DNA from: VAZQ01 sp963841705
GTDB taxonomy: Bacteria; Pseudomonadota; Alphaproteobacteria; Rhizobiales; Xanthobacteraceae
Direction: 5' to 3'
Length of the DNA stretch: 64,000 nucleotides
Assembly: GCA_963841705.1 (NCBI GenBank)
Contig: CAWJDY010000045.1
Span: 62,001-126,000 of the forward strand
Of the stretch, positions 25,909 to 35,043 are shown one piece after another; the first letter of the stretch is position 1; every line of letters begins with the position of its first letter. The translations under genes were made by a program, and so were the position numbers. Below the pieces are notes generated by a model. That model was not told the DNA's origin, did not search any database, and saw only the letters and a list, made by a program, of their open reading frames with translations.

Positions 25909-26381
25909 AGCGGGAGGGCGAGGAGAGTGTCGATCACCCGGCTGTCGAGAATCACGAGCTTCTCAACAAAGGCTTCTTCCTGGTCCGGCGCATCGAGGAG
26001 GATGCGGTCCTGATAGCGGCCGGTCGCGAAGATGCACGTTTCGCCCGTGTGCATGATGCGCGCGATCATGAAGCTCGTCTGCGCGCGCACTTCGCCTCCT
26101 TCCTGCCCGCTGATGAGCGCCGGTCCGATCACGTGCCGATAGCGCTGCGCCTCATAGACATTTGCATCGCGCAAGGAGCGCACCCGGTCGCGCAGCATCG
26201 CCCGCGAGGTCGCGTAAATGAGGGCAAGCGGCAGCCCCTTCTCAAAGTTTTCCGCGGTCGTGACACGATAGCAGCCGTTCGCAACAAAGAAATCAGGCCA
26301 GTCCTCCAGCTTGTTGTCGTCGATGGCCGCTGCATAACGCGCATTGAGGTTCGCTACCTTCCTCTGCAGATCGATGCTCAT
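25905..26381 (-). CDS. Aromatic-ring-hydroxylating dioxygenase, beta subunit
   Basis: A 158-residue small subunit of a Rieske oxygenase with an NTF2-like fold (DNKLEDWPDFFVANGCYRVT, RVRSLRDANVYEAQRYRHVI, then ICIFATGRYQDR-like ending). It stabilises the alpha subunit and forms the alpha3beta3 enzyme. It lies 12 bp downstream of the alpha gene and overlaps the MFS gene by 4 bp. No ferredoxin or reductase gene is in this operon. The ferredoxin pair at 56-57 kb is a distant alternative. Confidence 0.88.
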   Translation of the reverse strand: MSIDLQRKVANLNARYAAAIDDNKLEDWPDFFVANGCYRVTTAENFEKGLPLALIYATSRAMLRDRVRSLRDANVYEAQRYRHVIGPALISGQEGGEVRAQTSFMIARIMHTGETCIFATGRYQDRILLDAPDQEEAFVEKLVILDSRVIDTLLALPL

Positions 26382-26393
26382 GCCGCCATCCAG

Positions 26394-27626
26394 CTAAAAC
26401 CCCATCTGGCCGCGATAGGCCTTCCAAAAACCGCGCACCGCGGCCTCAGTCACGCGGTTGTCCTCGGACGCGACGCTTGCTCCGCCCATTTCCACCACCG
26501 ACAGAAGATCGGGTGCGCTCGCCACACCCCGCTGCACGAATCCGGGGGCGGCACCGTCCTCCATCGAGATGTAGCCCGCCGGACCGATAAGATTGGCCTG
26601 CCGCAGCCGGCGCTCGGTCATTTGCTCGTCGTCGCTCGCGAACCCAAAGCACGTCCACACCAGCTCGGTGCGTGCGAGGCCCTGCGGAACGAGATGCCTG
26701 ACGGCGAGGCTGTTGCGGGTCTGCTGCAGCACGAAGGTGGGAAACACGGAAAGGATCTGCAATCCGATCCCGTCGCCAAGCTCGTCCACCCACTCCAGCA
26801 GCTTCGGTTCCTGTAGCCCGAAGCCCTCCTGCGCGGAGCGCATTCCGGCCTGCTCGTATTCCCTTCCGCCGCCGTCAGCGGCCAGGGAGTAGCTGACGTG
26901 GTGCCCGCCGCATTCGCTCACCACAATTGCTCCCTTCTGCGACAGCCGGTTGAGGCGAAAGGTGGTGAAGAAGGTATGGAGAAGACTCGCGTGGTAGCTG
27001 TCCTTCACGTTCTCCATGTACAGCTTCCAGTTGCTCGGCAAGCTTTGGGAATAGCTTCCGAGCAATTTGAGCGGTGCGCGCAGCACGCGGCGAATGCGTG
27101 CGAGGATGTCGGGTCCAAGATACTCCTCGATCGGCGGGCTCTGCGCAGACAGTGTTCCGAAAACCAATCCGCAGAGGGTCGCGAGGCGTAGCTTGCGCGG
27201 ACCGTAGGTCTCCGGACGACATTCCGGCGGCATGCCGCCCTTGCCGCCCAAGCCCCTGCGGAACGCGACACTGGTGAGATTGCCGCAAAGGTCATAGCTC
27301 CAGTTGTGGTACACGCAGGTGATGTCGCGGGCTTCTCCGCTCTCCTTGAGCACCAGAAGAGATCCGCGGTGGGCGCAGCGATTCTCGAACGCATGCAGGT
27401 TGCCGTCGCCGTCGCGCGTCACCACGACGGGCATGGTGCCGAGATTGGCACGGCGGTAAGTGTTGGGGCCGGGCAATTCGGCCTCGAGACAAAGATAGCT
27501 CCAGGTTGCGCCGGCGAAGATTCGCCGCTGCTCCTCCCCGTAGATCTCCGCATCGGAATAGACCCAGTAGGGCACACGCGTGAGCCCCTCCTCAGGCCAG
27601 TGCCGTGAGTTGGTCGCGACGCTCAT
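26394..27626 (-). CDS. Rieske aromatic-ring-hydroxylating dioxygenase, alpha subunit
   Basis: A 410-residue catalytic subunit that inserts O2 into an aromatic ring. The Rieske [2Fe-2S] ligands are C84-x-H86 (NRCAHRGSLL) and C104-x2-H107 (TCVYHNWSYD). The mononuclear iron site is MENVKDSYHASLLHTFF, with His212 and His217, and the bridging Asp209 is present. It is the third gene in a minus-strand run after two Bug proteins and before the beta subunit. The substrate is not determinable, but the Bug proteins suggest an aromatic or aliphatic carboxylate. Confidence 0.9.
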   Translation of the reverse strand: MSVATNSRHWPEEGLTRVPYWVYSDAEIYGEEQRRIFAGATWSYLCLEAELPGPNTYRRANLGTMPVVVTRDGDGNLHAFENRCAHRGSLLVLKESGEARDITCVYHNWSYDLCGNLTSVAFRRGLGGKGGMPPECRPETYGPRKLRLATLCGLVFGTLSAQSPPIEEYLGPDILARIRRVLRAPLKLLGSYSQSLPSNWKLYMENVKDSYHASLLHTFFTTFRLNRLSQKGAIVVSECGGHHVSYSLAADGGGREYEQAGMRSAQEGFGLQEPKLLEWVDELGDGIGLQILSVFPTFVLQQTRNSLAVRHLVPQGLARTELVWTCFGFASDDEQMTERRLRQANLIGPAGYISMEDGAAPGFVQRGVASAPDLLSVVEMGGASVASEDNRVTEAAVRGFWKAYRGQMGF

Positions 27627-27653
27627 GCGCTCCCCCTCATCTGCCCGAAAGCG

Positions 27654-28676
27654 TCATTCGAGCCTGATGTTGGCGGCTTTGATCACCTTGTACCAACGTT
27701 CGGCCTCGGCGCGCATGTAGGCAGCTGTAGCCTCGCGCGTGCCTCCCACCGGTTCGGCGGACAATTGCGCCAGCCCGCGCAAGATATCGGGCTGATGCAG
27801 CGCTTCGTTGATGTCGGTGTTGAGCTTGTCGAGAATGGGCTGAGGCGTCTTCGGCGGGGCAACGATCGCGAACCATGTCACGGACTCGAAGCCGGGAAGA
27901 GTCTCGGCAATCGCCGGCACGTCCGGGAGCGAAGCCACCCGGGCCGGGGCGGCCACCGCAATGAGCCTGAGCTGCCCGCCTTTGACCAGCGCAAGCGCCG
28001 CGCCGAGATTATCGAACATCATGTCGACGTTGCCCGCGATAAGGTCGGCTAGCGCCGGCGCGGAGCCGCGATACGGAACTTGCTGAAACTGCACATTCGC
28101 CATCATCTGGAACATCTCGGACGTGAGATGCGAGGTGGTGCCATTGCCCTGGGTGGCGCACGTGAGCTTGCCGGGATTGCTCCTCGCCTGAGCAATCACG
28201 TCGGTCACGCTTTGGACAGACAGCTTGGGGTTCACCTCGAGGGCGTTCGGCACGCGGCCCATGATGGCGACAGGGGAGAATTCCATCGGGTCAAAGCCGA
28301 GCTTCGAATAGAGATTCTGATTGATGACCAAGGGCGGCGGCGGCGCTGCAAGCAGGGTGTAGCCATCGGGTTCGGACTTCGCGACCACCTCGGCACCGAT
28401 GTTTCCCCCGGCCCCGGTGCGGTTCTCGATGACCACCGGCTGCCCCCATTTTCTTGCGAGCCAGTTCGTGAGGAGGCGCGGCATCACATCGGCTGTCCCG
28501 CCGGCGGGAAACGGTACGATGATTTTGACGGGGTGTGAAGGATACGCTTGCGCTTTGGCCGCGCTCGCTGCTGAAGACAGGACGGCCAACGAGAGCGCGA
28601 GCGCGATGCCAGCTCGCGCCGCAACGTTGTGATGCGCGCAAGAGTGCCTGCTCAACATTCCACAACTCTGCTCCAT
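27654..28676 (-). CDS. Bug-family substrate-binding protein
   Basis: A Bug/TctC-like periplasmic protein of about 340 residues. It has an N-terminal leader with a hydrophobic core (ALALSLAVLSSAASA), AYPSHPVKIIVPFPAGGTAD, CATQGNGTTSHLTSEMFQMM and VPYRGSAPALADLIAGNVDM. The upstream gene ends at 28684, so the open frame to 28712 is trimmed to ATG 28676. ATG 28658 is an alternative. It sits between a second Bug gene and the Rieske oxygenase genes, so it is probably the uptake receptor for that pathway. Confidence 0.85.
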   Translation of the reverse strand: MEQSCGMLSRHSCAHHNVAARAGIALALSLAVLSSAASAAKAQAYPSHPVKIIVPFPAGGTADVMPRLLTNWLARKWGQPVVIENRTGAGGNIGAEVVAKSEPDGYTLLAAPPPPLVINQNLYSKLGFDPMEFSPVAIMGRVPNALEVNPKLSVQSVTDVIAQARSNPGKLTCATQGNGTTSHLTSEMFQMMANVQFQQVPYRGSAPALADLIAGNVDMMFDNLGAALALVKGGQLRLIAVAAPARVASLPDVPAIAETLPGFESVTWFAIVAPPKTPQPILDKLNTDINEALHQPDILRGLAQLSAEPVGGTREATAAYMRAEAERWYKVIKAANIRLE

Positions 28677-28683
28677 GCTGCGA

Positions 28684-29697
28684 TCACTCCACGACAATCT
28701 TTGCAGCTTCAACCACCGGCGCCCAGAGTTGGGTGCTCGACTTGATCATCTCACGCATTCGTTCCGGCGTGCTGCCCAGGGGCTCCGCTTCCAGCGCAAG
28801 AATGCGTTGCCGCAGGTCAGGCATTGCGAACGCCTTCCCAAGCGCGTCCGAGATTTTGGTCACCCGCTCCTTCGGGGTACCGGGAGGCGCGGCCACGCCC
28901 ATCCAGGTATCGGCATACACTTCGGGCAGGGTCTCGGCCAGGGTCGCCGCGAGCGGATAATCCTTGAGTCGCTCGCGACCGGATGTAGCCAGTATCTTGA
29001 GCCTGCCGGAGTCGACGTTGGCTTTGTTGGCGAGAAGATAATCGCAAATGATATCGATGTTGCCCGCCAGCAGATCGTTGATGGCCGGCGCGGAGCCGCG
29101 ATAGGGAATTTCCGTCATGCGGAAATTGCCCCGCAGCATCAGGAGCTCGCCCAGGAGGTGACCGGTATTGCCCTTGCCCTGATGTCCGTAGTTGATTTTG
29201 CCGGGATGCGCCCGCGCATAGGCGATCAGCTCAGGCATGTTGTCGGCGGGCAACCCCGGGCGGGCAAGCACGGTCAGCGGATAGATAGCAAGCACGCTGA
29301 TCGGTTCCATGCCCCGCGTATCGAACGCCGACTTGGTGAAAACCAGATGCGTGATGCTGTAGGTCAGCTGGGGGGCGCATAACAGCGTGTAGCCGTCAGG
29401 CGGGGAACGCAACACCAATTCTGTTCCCACGCGTCCGCCCGCGCCTCCTGCCCGATTCTCCACCACGATCTGCTGCTTGAGCACGCTGCCCGCTCTTTCG
29501 GCCGCAATCCGGCACAGAAGATCCGCAGTCCCACCGGCGGGCAACGGGACCACCATCGTTATCGGGCGACTTGGAAAGGCGGGCTCTCCCTGCGCCGGAT
29601 CTCTTGTTGCCGTATACAGAATGGCTGAGACGACCGCGGCCGTGACGACCGAGGACTTCAATGCGACCTGGAAATGCTCTAAGCGTGCGTGAGGCAT
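28684..29697 (-). CDS. Bug-family substrate-binding protein
   Basis: A 337-residue Bug protein with leader (VVTAAVVSAILYTATRD), FPSRPITMVVPLPAGGTADL, NYGHQGKGNTGHLLGELLML and IPYRGSAPAINDLLAGNIDI. It is only distantly similar to its downstream neighbour, so the pair is not a recent tandem duplication. It is the first gene of the minus-strand run that leads into the ring-hydroxylating dioxygenase genes. Confidence 0.87.
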   Translation of the reverse strand: MPHARLEHFQVALKSSVVTAAVVSAILYTATRDPAQGEPAFPSRPITMVVPLPAGGTADLLCRIAAERAGSVLKQQIVVENRAGGAGGRVGTELVLRSPPDGYTLLCAPQLTYSITHLVFTKSAFDTRGMEPISVLAIYPLTVLARPGLPADNMPELIAYARAHPGKINYGHQGKGNTGHLLGELLMLRGNFRMTEIPYRGSAPAINDLLAGNIDIICDYLLANKANVDSGRLKILATSGRERLKDYPLAATLAETLPEVYADTWMGVAAPPGTPKERVTKISDALGKAFAMPDLRQRILALEAEPLGSTPERMREMIKSSTQLWAPVVEAAKIVVE

Positions 29698-29838
29698 GAT
29701 CGCTCGTTGTCAAATGTATGATGGCCAAAAGCAGCGGCGACCACAACCGACCGAGAGATCGGGGAGAGATCCGGGTGCGCGGCATGCTGCCCCACAAACG
29801 CTGGATTTGGGTCGCAGTGCCGTGATCCGGTTGAGGAG

Positions 29839-31101
29839 GTGACGTTGTTCGCCCTGCGCCTCTTTGTCCTCGCGACGACAGCGCTGGCGCTATTTTGCGC
29901 GACGGCTCTCATGCGGCCCCAGCAATGGGGCGCCGCGCATGCGCAGCAGTACGTCCCTTTGCAACAGCGCCCGGTCGTACATGTCCGAAGAAAGCCCGGC
30001 AAAAAGGCCGCGCAAGCCAAAGAGACAAAAGCGCAGTCGCAGCAACGCACCGCTTTTTCCGCGCAGGATGAGGAAATCGCGGCGGTGCCGGGAATTCCCG
30101 ACGCAAGGGCGTGGGGAGATTCCGAGGCGAGTTTCGCTCATCTCCTGCCCAAGGCGAGCGGGCCATGGCTGGCCATTTCCGGCGGCGGCTCGGACGGCGC
30201 CTATGGCGGCGGGGTGCTTGCAGGGTGGACGCAGTCCGGTACGCGACCCGAGTTCGCGGTCGTGACGGGATCAAGCATAGGCGCCCTCATTGCGCCGTTT
30301 GCTTTCCTTGGGCCGCGCTACGATGAGGAGATTCGCAAGAACTTTACCACCATATCGGCGGCGGACATCTTCGAGGACAGGGCGACGCAAGACAGCCTGT
30401 TCGATCACTGGCCGCTGCGGCGCCAGGTGGAGCAGCGCATCACGCCGAACCTTCTTGCTGAAATCGCGGCGGAGCATGCGCGCGGGCGACGCTTGCTCGT
30501 GGTCACCACAAATCTCGATGCCGGGCGGTGCGTGATCTGGAACATGGGCGCGATCGCGGCGCGTGGAGATGAAAGCTCTCTCAAGCTGTTCCGCAACGTC
30601 CTGCTCGCATCTTCCAGCATTCCCGGGTTTTTTTCGCCCGTCATTGTGGAGGTCGAAGCGAAGGGGAAACGTCTCCAGGAAATGCACAGCGACGGAACCC
30701 TGACCGCGCCGTTCTTCGTCATGCCGGAATCGATGCTCTCCGCAAACGCCACCACCCGGCCGCCAGTCAGCGAGCTATACATCGTTGTCAACTCGAAGCT
30801 TGGTCCCGAATTCAGGATGCCGGACCGCGACGTTCCCGGAGTCCTGGGTCGCTCCATCGCTGTCGCGCTCACCGCCGCGTTGCAGGCGCAAGTCGCGCTG
30901 ACCAATGTCGGGGCGCTACACCATGGGATCGCGCTGCGGATCGCGCATGTCAGCGCCGGGTTCGATCATCCCTCGCGTGGTCCGTTTGACGGCGAATACA
31001 TGCAGGCGCTGTATGCTGTTGGCGTGGATGCGGGGAAGTCAGGCACCGCCTTCAAAGACACCCTGCGCGATGCTGCATTGCGCGGGTCAAACGCACAGTA
31101 G
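29839..31101 (+). CDS. Patatin-like phospholipase
   Basis: A 420-residue exported acyl hydrolase. It has a leader (LFVLATTALALFCATAL), then a basic Lys/Gln-rich linker to about residue 80. The patatin fold follows with oxyanion loop GGGSDGAYGGG (115-125), nucleophile motif GSSIG (Ser146) and catalytic Asp in HSDGTLTAPFF (Asp285). The given start is GTG 29839. TTG 29845, 4-5 bases after GAGGAGG, may be the true start. It would hydrolyse lipids at the envelope. The frame stays open beyond its TAG stop into a small proline-rich ORF. Confidence 0.85.
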   Translation: MTLFALRLFVLATTALALFCATALMRPQQWGAAHAQQYVPLQQRPVVHVRRKPGKKAAQAKETKAQSQQRTAFSAQDEEIAAVPGIPDARAWGDSEASFAHLLPKASGPWLAISGGGSDGAYGGGVLAGWTQSGTRPEFAVVTGSSIGALIAPFAFLGPRYDEEIRKNFTTISAADIFEDRATQDSLFDHWPLRRQVEQRITPNLLAEIAAEHARGRRLLVVTTNLDAGRCVIWNMGAIAARGDESSLKLFRNVLLASSSIPGFFSPVIVEVEAKGKRLQEMHSDGTLTAPFFVMPESMLSANATTRPPVSELYIVVNSKLGPEFRMPDRDVPGVLGRSIAVALTAALQAQVALTNVGALHHGIALRIAHVSAGFDHPSRGPFDGEYMQALYAVGVDAGKSGTAFKDTLRDAALRGSNAQ

Positions 31102-31140
31102 CGTCCGCGCCCCGCAACGTCGCTGGAACATTTGCATGCG

Positions 31141-31335
31141 ATGGACTCTCCCACCATCGGACAAGGAGACAGCTCGAAGCCGCTGAGCGACAAGCTCGCG
31201 CAGTCGAACGGAGTGATTTGCCCCCCGACACGCGTGGATCCGCAGATGCAGGTGCCTCCACCCGGAGGCGGTCGGCTCAAGGTCGTGCCTCCGCCCGGCA
31301 CGCCCGGCGGTGATCAAAGCGTGCAGCCGAAATAA
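31141..31335 (+). CDS. Small proline-rich protein
   Basis: A 64-residue ORF (MDSPTIGQGDSSKPLSDKLA, then QSNGVICPPTRVDPQMQVPP and VVPPPGTPGGDQSVQPK). The 'LSDKL--S-GVI-PP--VDP' and 'PPPGTPGG' pattern resembles small exported proteins common in Bradyrhizobium relatives, but here the usual signal peptide is missing. It is in the same frame as the patatin gene, 39 bases after its TAG with no intervening stop. It may be a truncated gene or a read-through tail. Confidence 0.5.
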   Translation: MDSPTIGQGDSSKPLSDKLAQSNGVICPPTRVDPQMQVPPPGGGRLKVVPPPGTPGGDQSVQPK

Positions 31336-31380
31336 TCTCGCCCCCGCAAAGGCACAGATAGATGCCGCTTGACACGCTCG

Positions 31381-32361
31381 TTATTGTGTCCCCGCAAGGC
31401 CGGCATCCTGGATGACCTTGGCCCAGCGCACGGTTTCGGATTTCACGAAGGTCTCGAGCTCGTCCAGCGAACCCTTGCCGATGGGGACAAGACCAAGTGC
31501 AACGAAGTGGTCGACGATCTCCTTGGTGTGAAGGATGGCGTTCACTTCCGCATTCAGGCGCTCAAGGATCGGCCGCGGGGTATGCCCCGGCGCAACCAGC
31601 ATCTGCCAGGCCGTGGTGTCAAATCCGGGCACGCCGACCTCGGCGAGCGGCGGAATTTCGGGCGCGGCCGGCGCCCGCTGTGCGCTGGTGATACCGAGCG
31701 CGCGCGCCTTGCCGGCGCGGATCAGTTGGATCGAAGGACCGAGATCCACGAACAGAACCTGGATATTCCCAGATATCAGATCAGTCATGGCCGGAACGCT
31801 GCCCTTATAGGGCACGTGCGTCATCTTGATGCCAAGCATGCTGCTCAAAAGCTCGGCGTTGAGATGATGGAATGCGCCGACGCCACCGGACCCGTAATTC
31901 AGCCGCCGCTCTTTCGCGACCTTCACAAGATCCGCAATGCTGTGCACGGGGAGCGATGGATGCACCACCAGGACGAACGGAACGCCGGCGACCAGCGCGA
32001 CCGGCACCAGGTCCTTGTCGGGCTCGTACGGCAGATGCTTGAAGATGGTGGGGTTCATCGCCATCGTGCCGCTGGTGGCCTGCATCAGCGTGTAGCCATC
32101 GGGCGCAGCCTTGGCGGTCGCCCCGGCGGCGATCGTCGTGCCGGCACCGGGGCGGTTCTCGATGATGAAGGAGCGACCAAGCCGCTCCTCGAGCTTGCGT
32201 CCCACCGCGCGCGCGATCAGATCGGTGCCGCCGCCGGGAGCAAATGGCACCAGGATGGTGACGCTGTGCGTGGGATAATCCTCAGCTGCGGCATGGAGCG
32301 AGGAGGCGGCGACTGCGACCATTCCGATGATAAGCCGGCGCGATACGACATACATGGACAC
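31381..32361 (-). CDS. Bug-family substrate-binding protein
   Basis: A 326-residue Bug protein with a signal peptide (about 1-26), DYPTHSVTILVPFAPGGGTD, YGSGGVGAFHHLNAELLSSM and VPYKGSVPAMTDLISGNIQV. It lies 9 bp after the last permease of the ABC operon and could be co-transcribed with it. It is the fourth Bug protein in the window, again with no TctA/TctB. Confidence 0.87.
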   Translation of the reverse strand: MSMYVVSRRLIIGMVAVAASSLHAAAEDYPTHSVTILVPFAPGGGTDLIARAVGRKLEERLGRSFIIENRPGAGTTIAAGATAKAAPDGYTLMQATSGTMAMNPTIFKHLPYEPDKDLVPVALVAGVPFVLVVHPSLPVHSIADLVKVAKERRLNYGSGGVGAFHHLNAELLSSMLGIKMTHVPYKGSVPAMTDLISGNIQVLFVDLGPSIQLIRAGKARALGITSAQRAPAAPEIPPLAEVGVPGFDTTAWQMLVAPGHTPRPILERLNAEVNAILHTKEIVDHFVALGLVPIGKGSLDELETFVKSETVRWAKVIQDAGLAGTQ

Positions 32362-32370
32362 TTCAGTCCC

Positions 32371-33177
32371 CTATTCAGGGCCGTGGCCGGGCCGATACCA
32401 GGGCAAAAACCGCTGCGTGCCGGCATTCACCATGAGCTCAAACGCGAGGCCGAACGCTGCGAGCAAAAGCACCCCGACGAAGGCGTCGTCGTGATGGAAC
32501 GTGCGTGAATTGTACAGGATGTAGTAGCCAAGCCCGCCAATGGCGAGAAAGAACTCCGCCACCACCGCGCCAATCAGCGCGCGGCCTGCAGCCAGTCGCA
32601 ATCCTGCGAGGACATAGGGAGTTGAGGCCGGCAGGACGACTTCGAGAATCGTGCGCAGCCTCCGCGATCGAAATGAGTTGGCCACTTCAAGATGCTCGCG
32701 CGGCACGCTCCGGGCTCCGTCTGCGGTATTCAAGATGATCGAGAAGATCGCAGCAAAGACGATCGTGGCAAGCCGTGCCACGCTCGAATAGCCGAACCAC
32801 AGGGAAACGAGGGGGAGAACGACGACCATCGGCATTGCATTGAAGAAATTGATGTAGTGGCGCAGCAACTGATCGGCGAGCGAGCTGCGGCCGATCAACA
32901 GCCCGATGAGCGTGCCGACGACGATTGAGATCAGCAGCCCCCAGCCCACGGCTGCGAGCGTAATTCCCGCGGCCTGCAAAAAAGCGGGGTCGACAATGAC
33001 GCGCGGAATTGCCATCAGCACGCTCGTCGGCTTGGCCACGAACGGCGGCGCGAACAGACGCACGATCGCTTCCCACATGACCAGGATGGCGAGACCGGTA
33101 ACAACTCGGGAGAGGGCATCGGTAACGCGAGGGTGCGAGGCGCTCTGCGCTGCCGGCGCGACGATATCGACGGCCAT
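32371..33177 (-). CDS. ABC permease, nitrate/sulfonate/taurine type (second copy)
   Basis: A 268-residue inner-membrane permease of the SsuC/TauC type (BPD_transp_1 fold). The conserved EAA-like coupling loop is seen around HLEVANSFRSRRLRTILEVV, LPASTPYVLAGLRLAAGRAL and GAVVAEFF. ATG 33177 gives a normal length, and the long open frame upstream is antisense or out-of-frame to the preceding permease. Two different permease genes in tandem suggest a heterodimer. Confidence 0.88.
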   Translation of the reverse strand: MAVDIVAPAAQSASHPRVTDALSRVVTGLAILVMWEAIVRLFAPPFVAKPTSVLMAIPRVIVDPAFLQAAGITLAAVGWGLLISIVVGTLIGLLIGRSSLADQLLRHYINFFNAMPMVVVLPLVSLWFGYSSVARLATIVFAAIFSIILNTADGARSVPREHLEVANSFRSRRLRTILEVVLPASTPYVLAGLRLAAGRALIGAVVAEFFLAIGGLGYYILYNSRTFHHDDAFVGVLLLAAFGLAFELMVNAGTQRFLPWYRPGHGPE

Positions 33178-33179
33178 GG

Positions 33180-33932
33180 CTAGTTCCGCCAGCGTGCAAA
33201 GCGATTCTCGATGCTCTGGCCGATCCGGGTCAACCCGACGCCGATAAGACCGATCACCAGAATCATTCCGAACACAGTTGCGGTATCGAAGTTCTGCGAG
33301 GCGACCATGATCAATTGCCCGAGCCCGGTGGCGCTGAGGAAGAACTCCGCTGCGATCACCCCGACCAGGGCGCGCCCGATCGCCTGCCGCACGCCGGTCA
33401 TTGTGTAGGGCAGCGTGTGGGGCAGCATCACCTCCCGCCACAGCGCCCATTCGCTCGAGCGGAACGACCGGGCAACTTCGATGAGCTCGGGCTTGATGCT
33501 GCGCGCACCCTCCACGGTGTTGTAGAGAATCGGGAACACGGCAAACAAAAAGACCACGAGCACCTTCGGGACAAAGCCGAAACCCATCAACGAGAGGATG
33601 AAGGGGATCAGCGCCACCATAGGAGTGGCATAGAGGATCATGATGTAAGGCTCGATCCCGACCCGAACCGCGCGTACCCGCGAGAACAGAAGGCCGGCCG
33701 GCATGCCAACGACAAGCGCAAGCGTGAAGCCGGTCAGGAACAGAAACGCAGAATCGAGAAATTGTGCCCAGGTGGCGGGCTCGGCGACGAGATCGGAGAG
33801 TCGAGCCACGGTTTCCGAGAACGGCACCAGGAACGCCGGGCTCGCGTGCCGCCCCGCAATCTCCCAGAGGCAAAGTCCGGCGAGCAGGCTTGCGAGCGAA
33901 ACGGCCGAACGGGTTAGCTTCTCAGGTGCCAT
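33180..33932 (-). CDS. ABC permease, nitrate/sulfonate/taurine type (first copy)
   Basis: A 250-residue permease with six predicted helices and the coupling loop ELIEVARSFRSSEWALWREV, LPHTLPYTMTGVRQAIGRAL then VGVIAAEFF. It is 2 bp from the next permease gene and should form a heterodimer with it. It follows the lipoprotein-like binding protein gene after a strong hairpin. Confidence 0.88.
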   Translation of the reverse strand: MAPEKLTRSAVSLASLLAGLCLWEIAGRHASPAFLVPFSETVARLSDLVAEPATWAQFLDSAFLFLTGFTLALVVGMPAGLLFSRVRAVRVGIEPYIMILYATPMVALIPFILSLMGFGFVPKVLVVFLFAVFPILYNTVEGARSIKPELIEVARSFRSSEWALWREVMLPHTLPYTMTGVRQAIGRALVGVIAAEFFLSATGLGQLIMVASQNFDTATVFGMILVIGLIGVGLTRIGQSIENRFARWRN

Positions 33933-33946
33933 GCCGGAAACTCCAT

Positions 33947-33980
33947 ACCTCCCCCTGAAAGGGACCTTTCAGGGGGAGGT
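33947..33980 (-). terminator. 14-bp intercistronic hairpin in ABC operon
   Basis: ACCTCCCCCTGAAA, a 6-base loop, TTTCAGGGGGAGGT. It fills the gap between the binding-protein stop and the first permease. It could partly terminate transcription or protect the upstream mRNA so the binding protein is made in excess. Confidence 0.6.
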
Positions 33981-33982
33981 AT

Positions 33983-35005
33983 CTACTTGCCAGCACCATT
34001 GACCATAGCGAGGGCATCGCGAAAGACCGTCTCGTCGGTGAGGCGATCATAACTCGCCGGCGCCTTGCCGGGCTGAATCCCGCCCGTCCTTTGCACCACG
34101 CCCATCATGTAGTCGAACCGTTTCTGATCGAGGCCATCGGAGTCGGCTGGCCAATAATCCATGGCAATGAGAGGCTTGATCGTCGCCTTTGAAATCTCCT
34201 TGCTGTGACCCGTAGGCGTAGCGTCTTCGCCCACGCGATCAGCATTCTTCGGATCGCGAATGAACCTTGCTGCCTCGATCAAAGCCGCCATCACGCGCAC
34301 GTACGTATCGCGATTTTCTTTGAGCTTGTCCTGCCGCACGATGAAGGACAGATAATGCCCATTCGGGTTGGCCTTGTGCTCGGTCATCAGGGTGTAGACC
34401 TTCCTGCCCTGCGCCTCGATAGTTGCGACGTCATCGAGATGCACCACACCAAATTTCAACTGGCCTGCGATCAAGGCAGGCGCAACATTGGAGCTGAGCG
34501 GTATCTGCTGGACTTGCTCGAGCTTCATGCCGTTGCAGCCGCCGTTGAGCACGGTGCGCAGCGCGATCGAGCGGGCGCCACCGATGGCATCGACCCCCAC
34601 GGGCTGGCCGATGAGGTCGTTGCAAGCGGTTTTGGCCGGATCGGTGCTCGCGAGCAGGAAATCGGAGCTGACCAGCCCGTATACTGCCGCGATCGGTGCG
34701 TTCGTATTGGACACCTGGCTGATCAGCAGCGCCGTCGGCGACAGCGACATCTCGATGTCGCCGGAGATCACCGCGCGCGATGCCGTCGCACCGGTCTCGA
34801 ACGGGCGGATCTCGACGTTGACGCCGTATTTCTTGAACATCCCCTCCTTGTCGGCGACATAGAGGATCGCCGAGGCAAACACCGGCGGGATGCCGGGTGC
34901 CGCGATCACGAATTTCTTGTCCTTGCTGTTGCCCTGGGCAACCGCGTCGCAGGCGGCAAGAGTGCAAAGCGCGCCGAGCAGCGCGATTGCGGCAGTGCGA
35001 ACCAT
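33983..35005 (-). CDS. ABC substrate-binding protein, NMT1/SsuA-like
   Basis: A 340-residue binding protein of the NMT1/THI5-like group for sulfonates, nitrate, taurine or related ligands. The leader is MVRTAAIALLGALCTLAACD. LAAC is a possible lipobox with Asp at +2, although AVAQG could also be a signal peptidase I site. The fold begins KKFVIAAPGIPPVFASAILY, then VADKEGMFKKYGVNVEIRPF. AGGAGG spaced seven bases from ATG 35005 favours this start over ATG 35011. It belongs to the operon with the ATPase and two permeases. Confidence 0.87.
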   Translation of the reverse strand: MVRTAAIALLGALCTLAACDAVAQGNSKDKKFVIAAPGIPPVFASAILYVADKEGMFKKYGVNVEIRPFETGATASRAVISGDIEMSLSPTALLISQVSNTNAPIAAVYGLVSSDFLLASTDPAKTACNDLIGQPVGVDAIGGARSIALRTVLNGGCNGMKLEQVQQIPLSSNVAPALIAGQLKFGVVHLDDVATIEAQGRKVYTLMTEHKANPNGHYLSFIVRQDKLKENRDTYVRVMAALIEAARFIRDPKNADRVGEDATPTGHSKEISKATIKPLIAMDYWPADSDGLDQKRFDYMMGVVQRTGGIQPGKAPASYDRLTDETVFRDALAMVNGAGK

Positions 35006-35043
35006 TGCCATTCCTCCTCTGGTCCTCCGGCACGGAGGCTTTG

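Noticed and set aside
31052..31317. Minus-strand frames over the proline-rich ORF
   Set aside because: Low-complexity shadows of the plus-strand proline-rich sequence.
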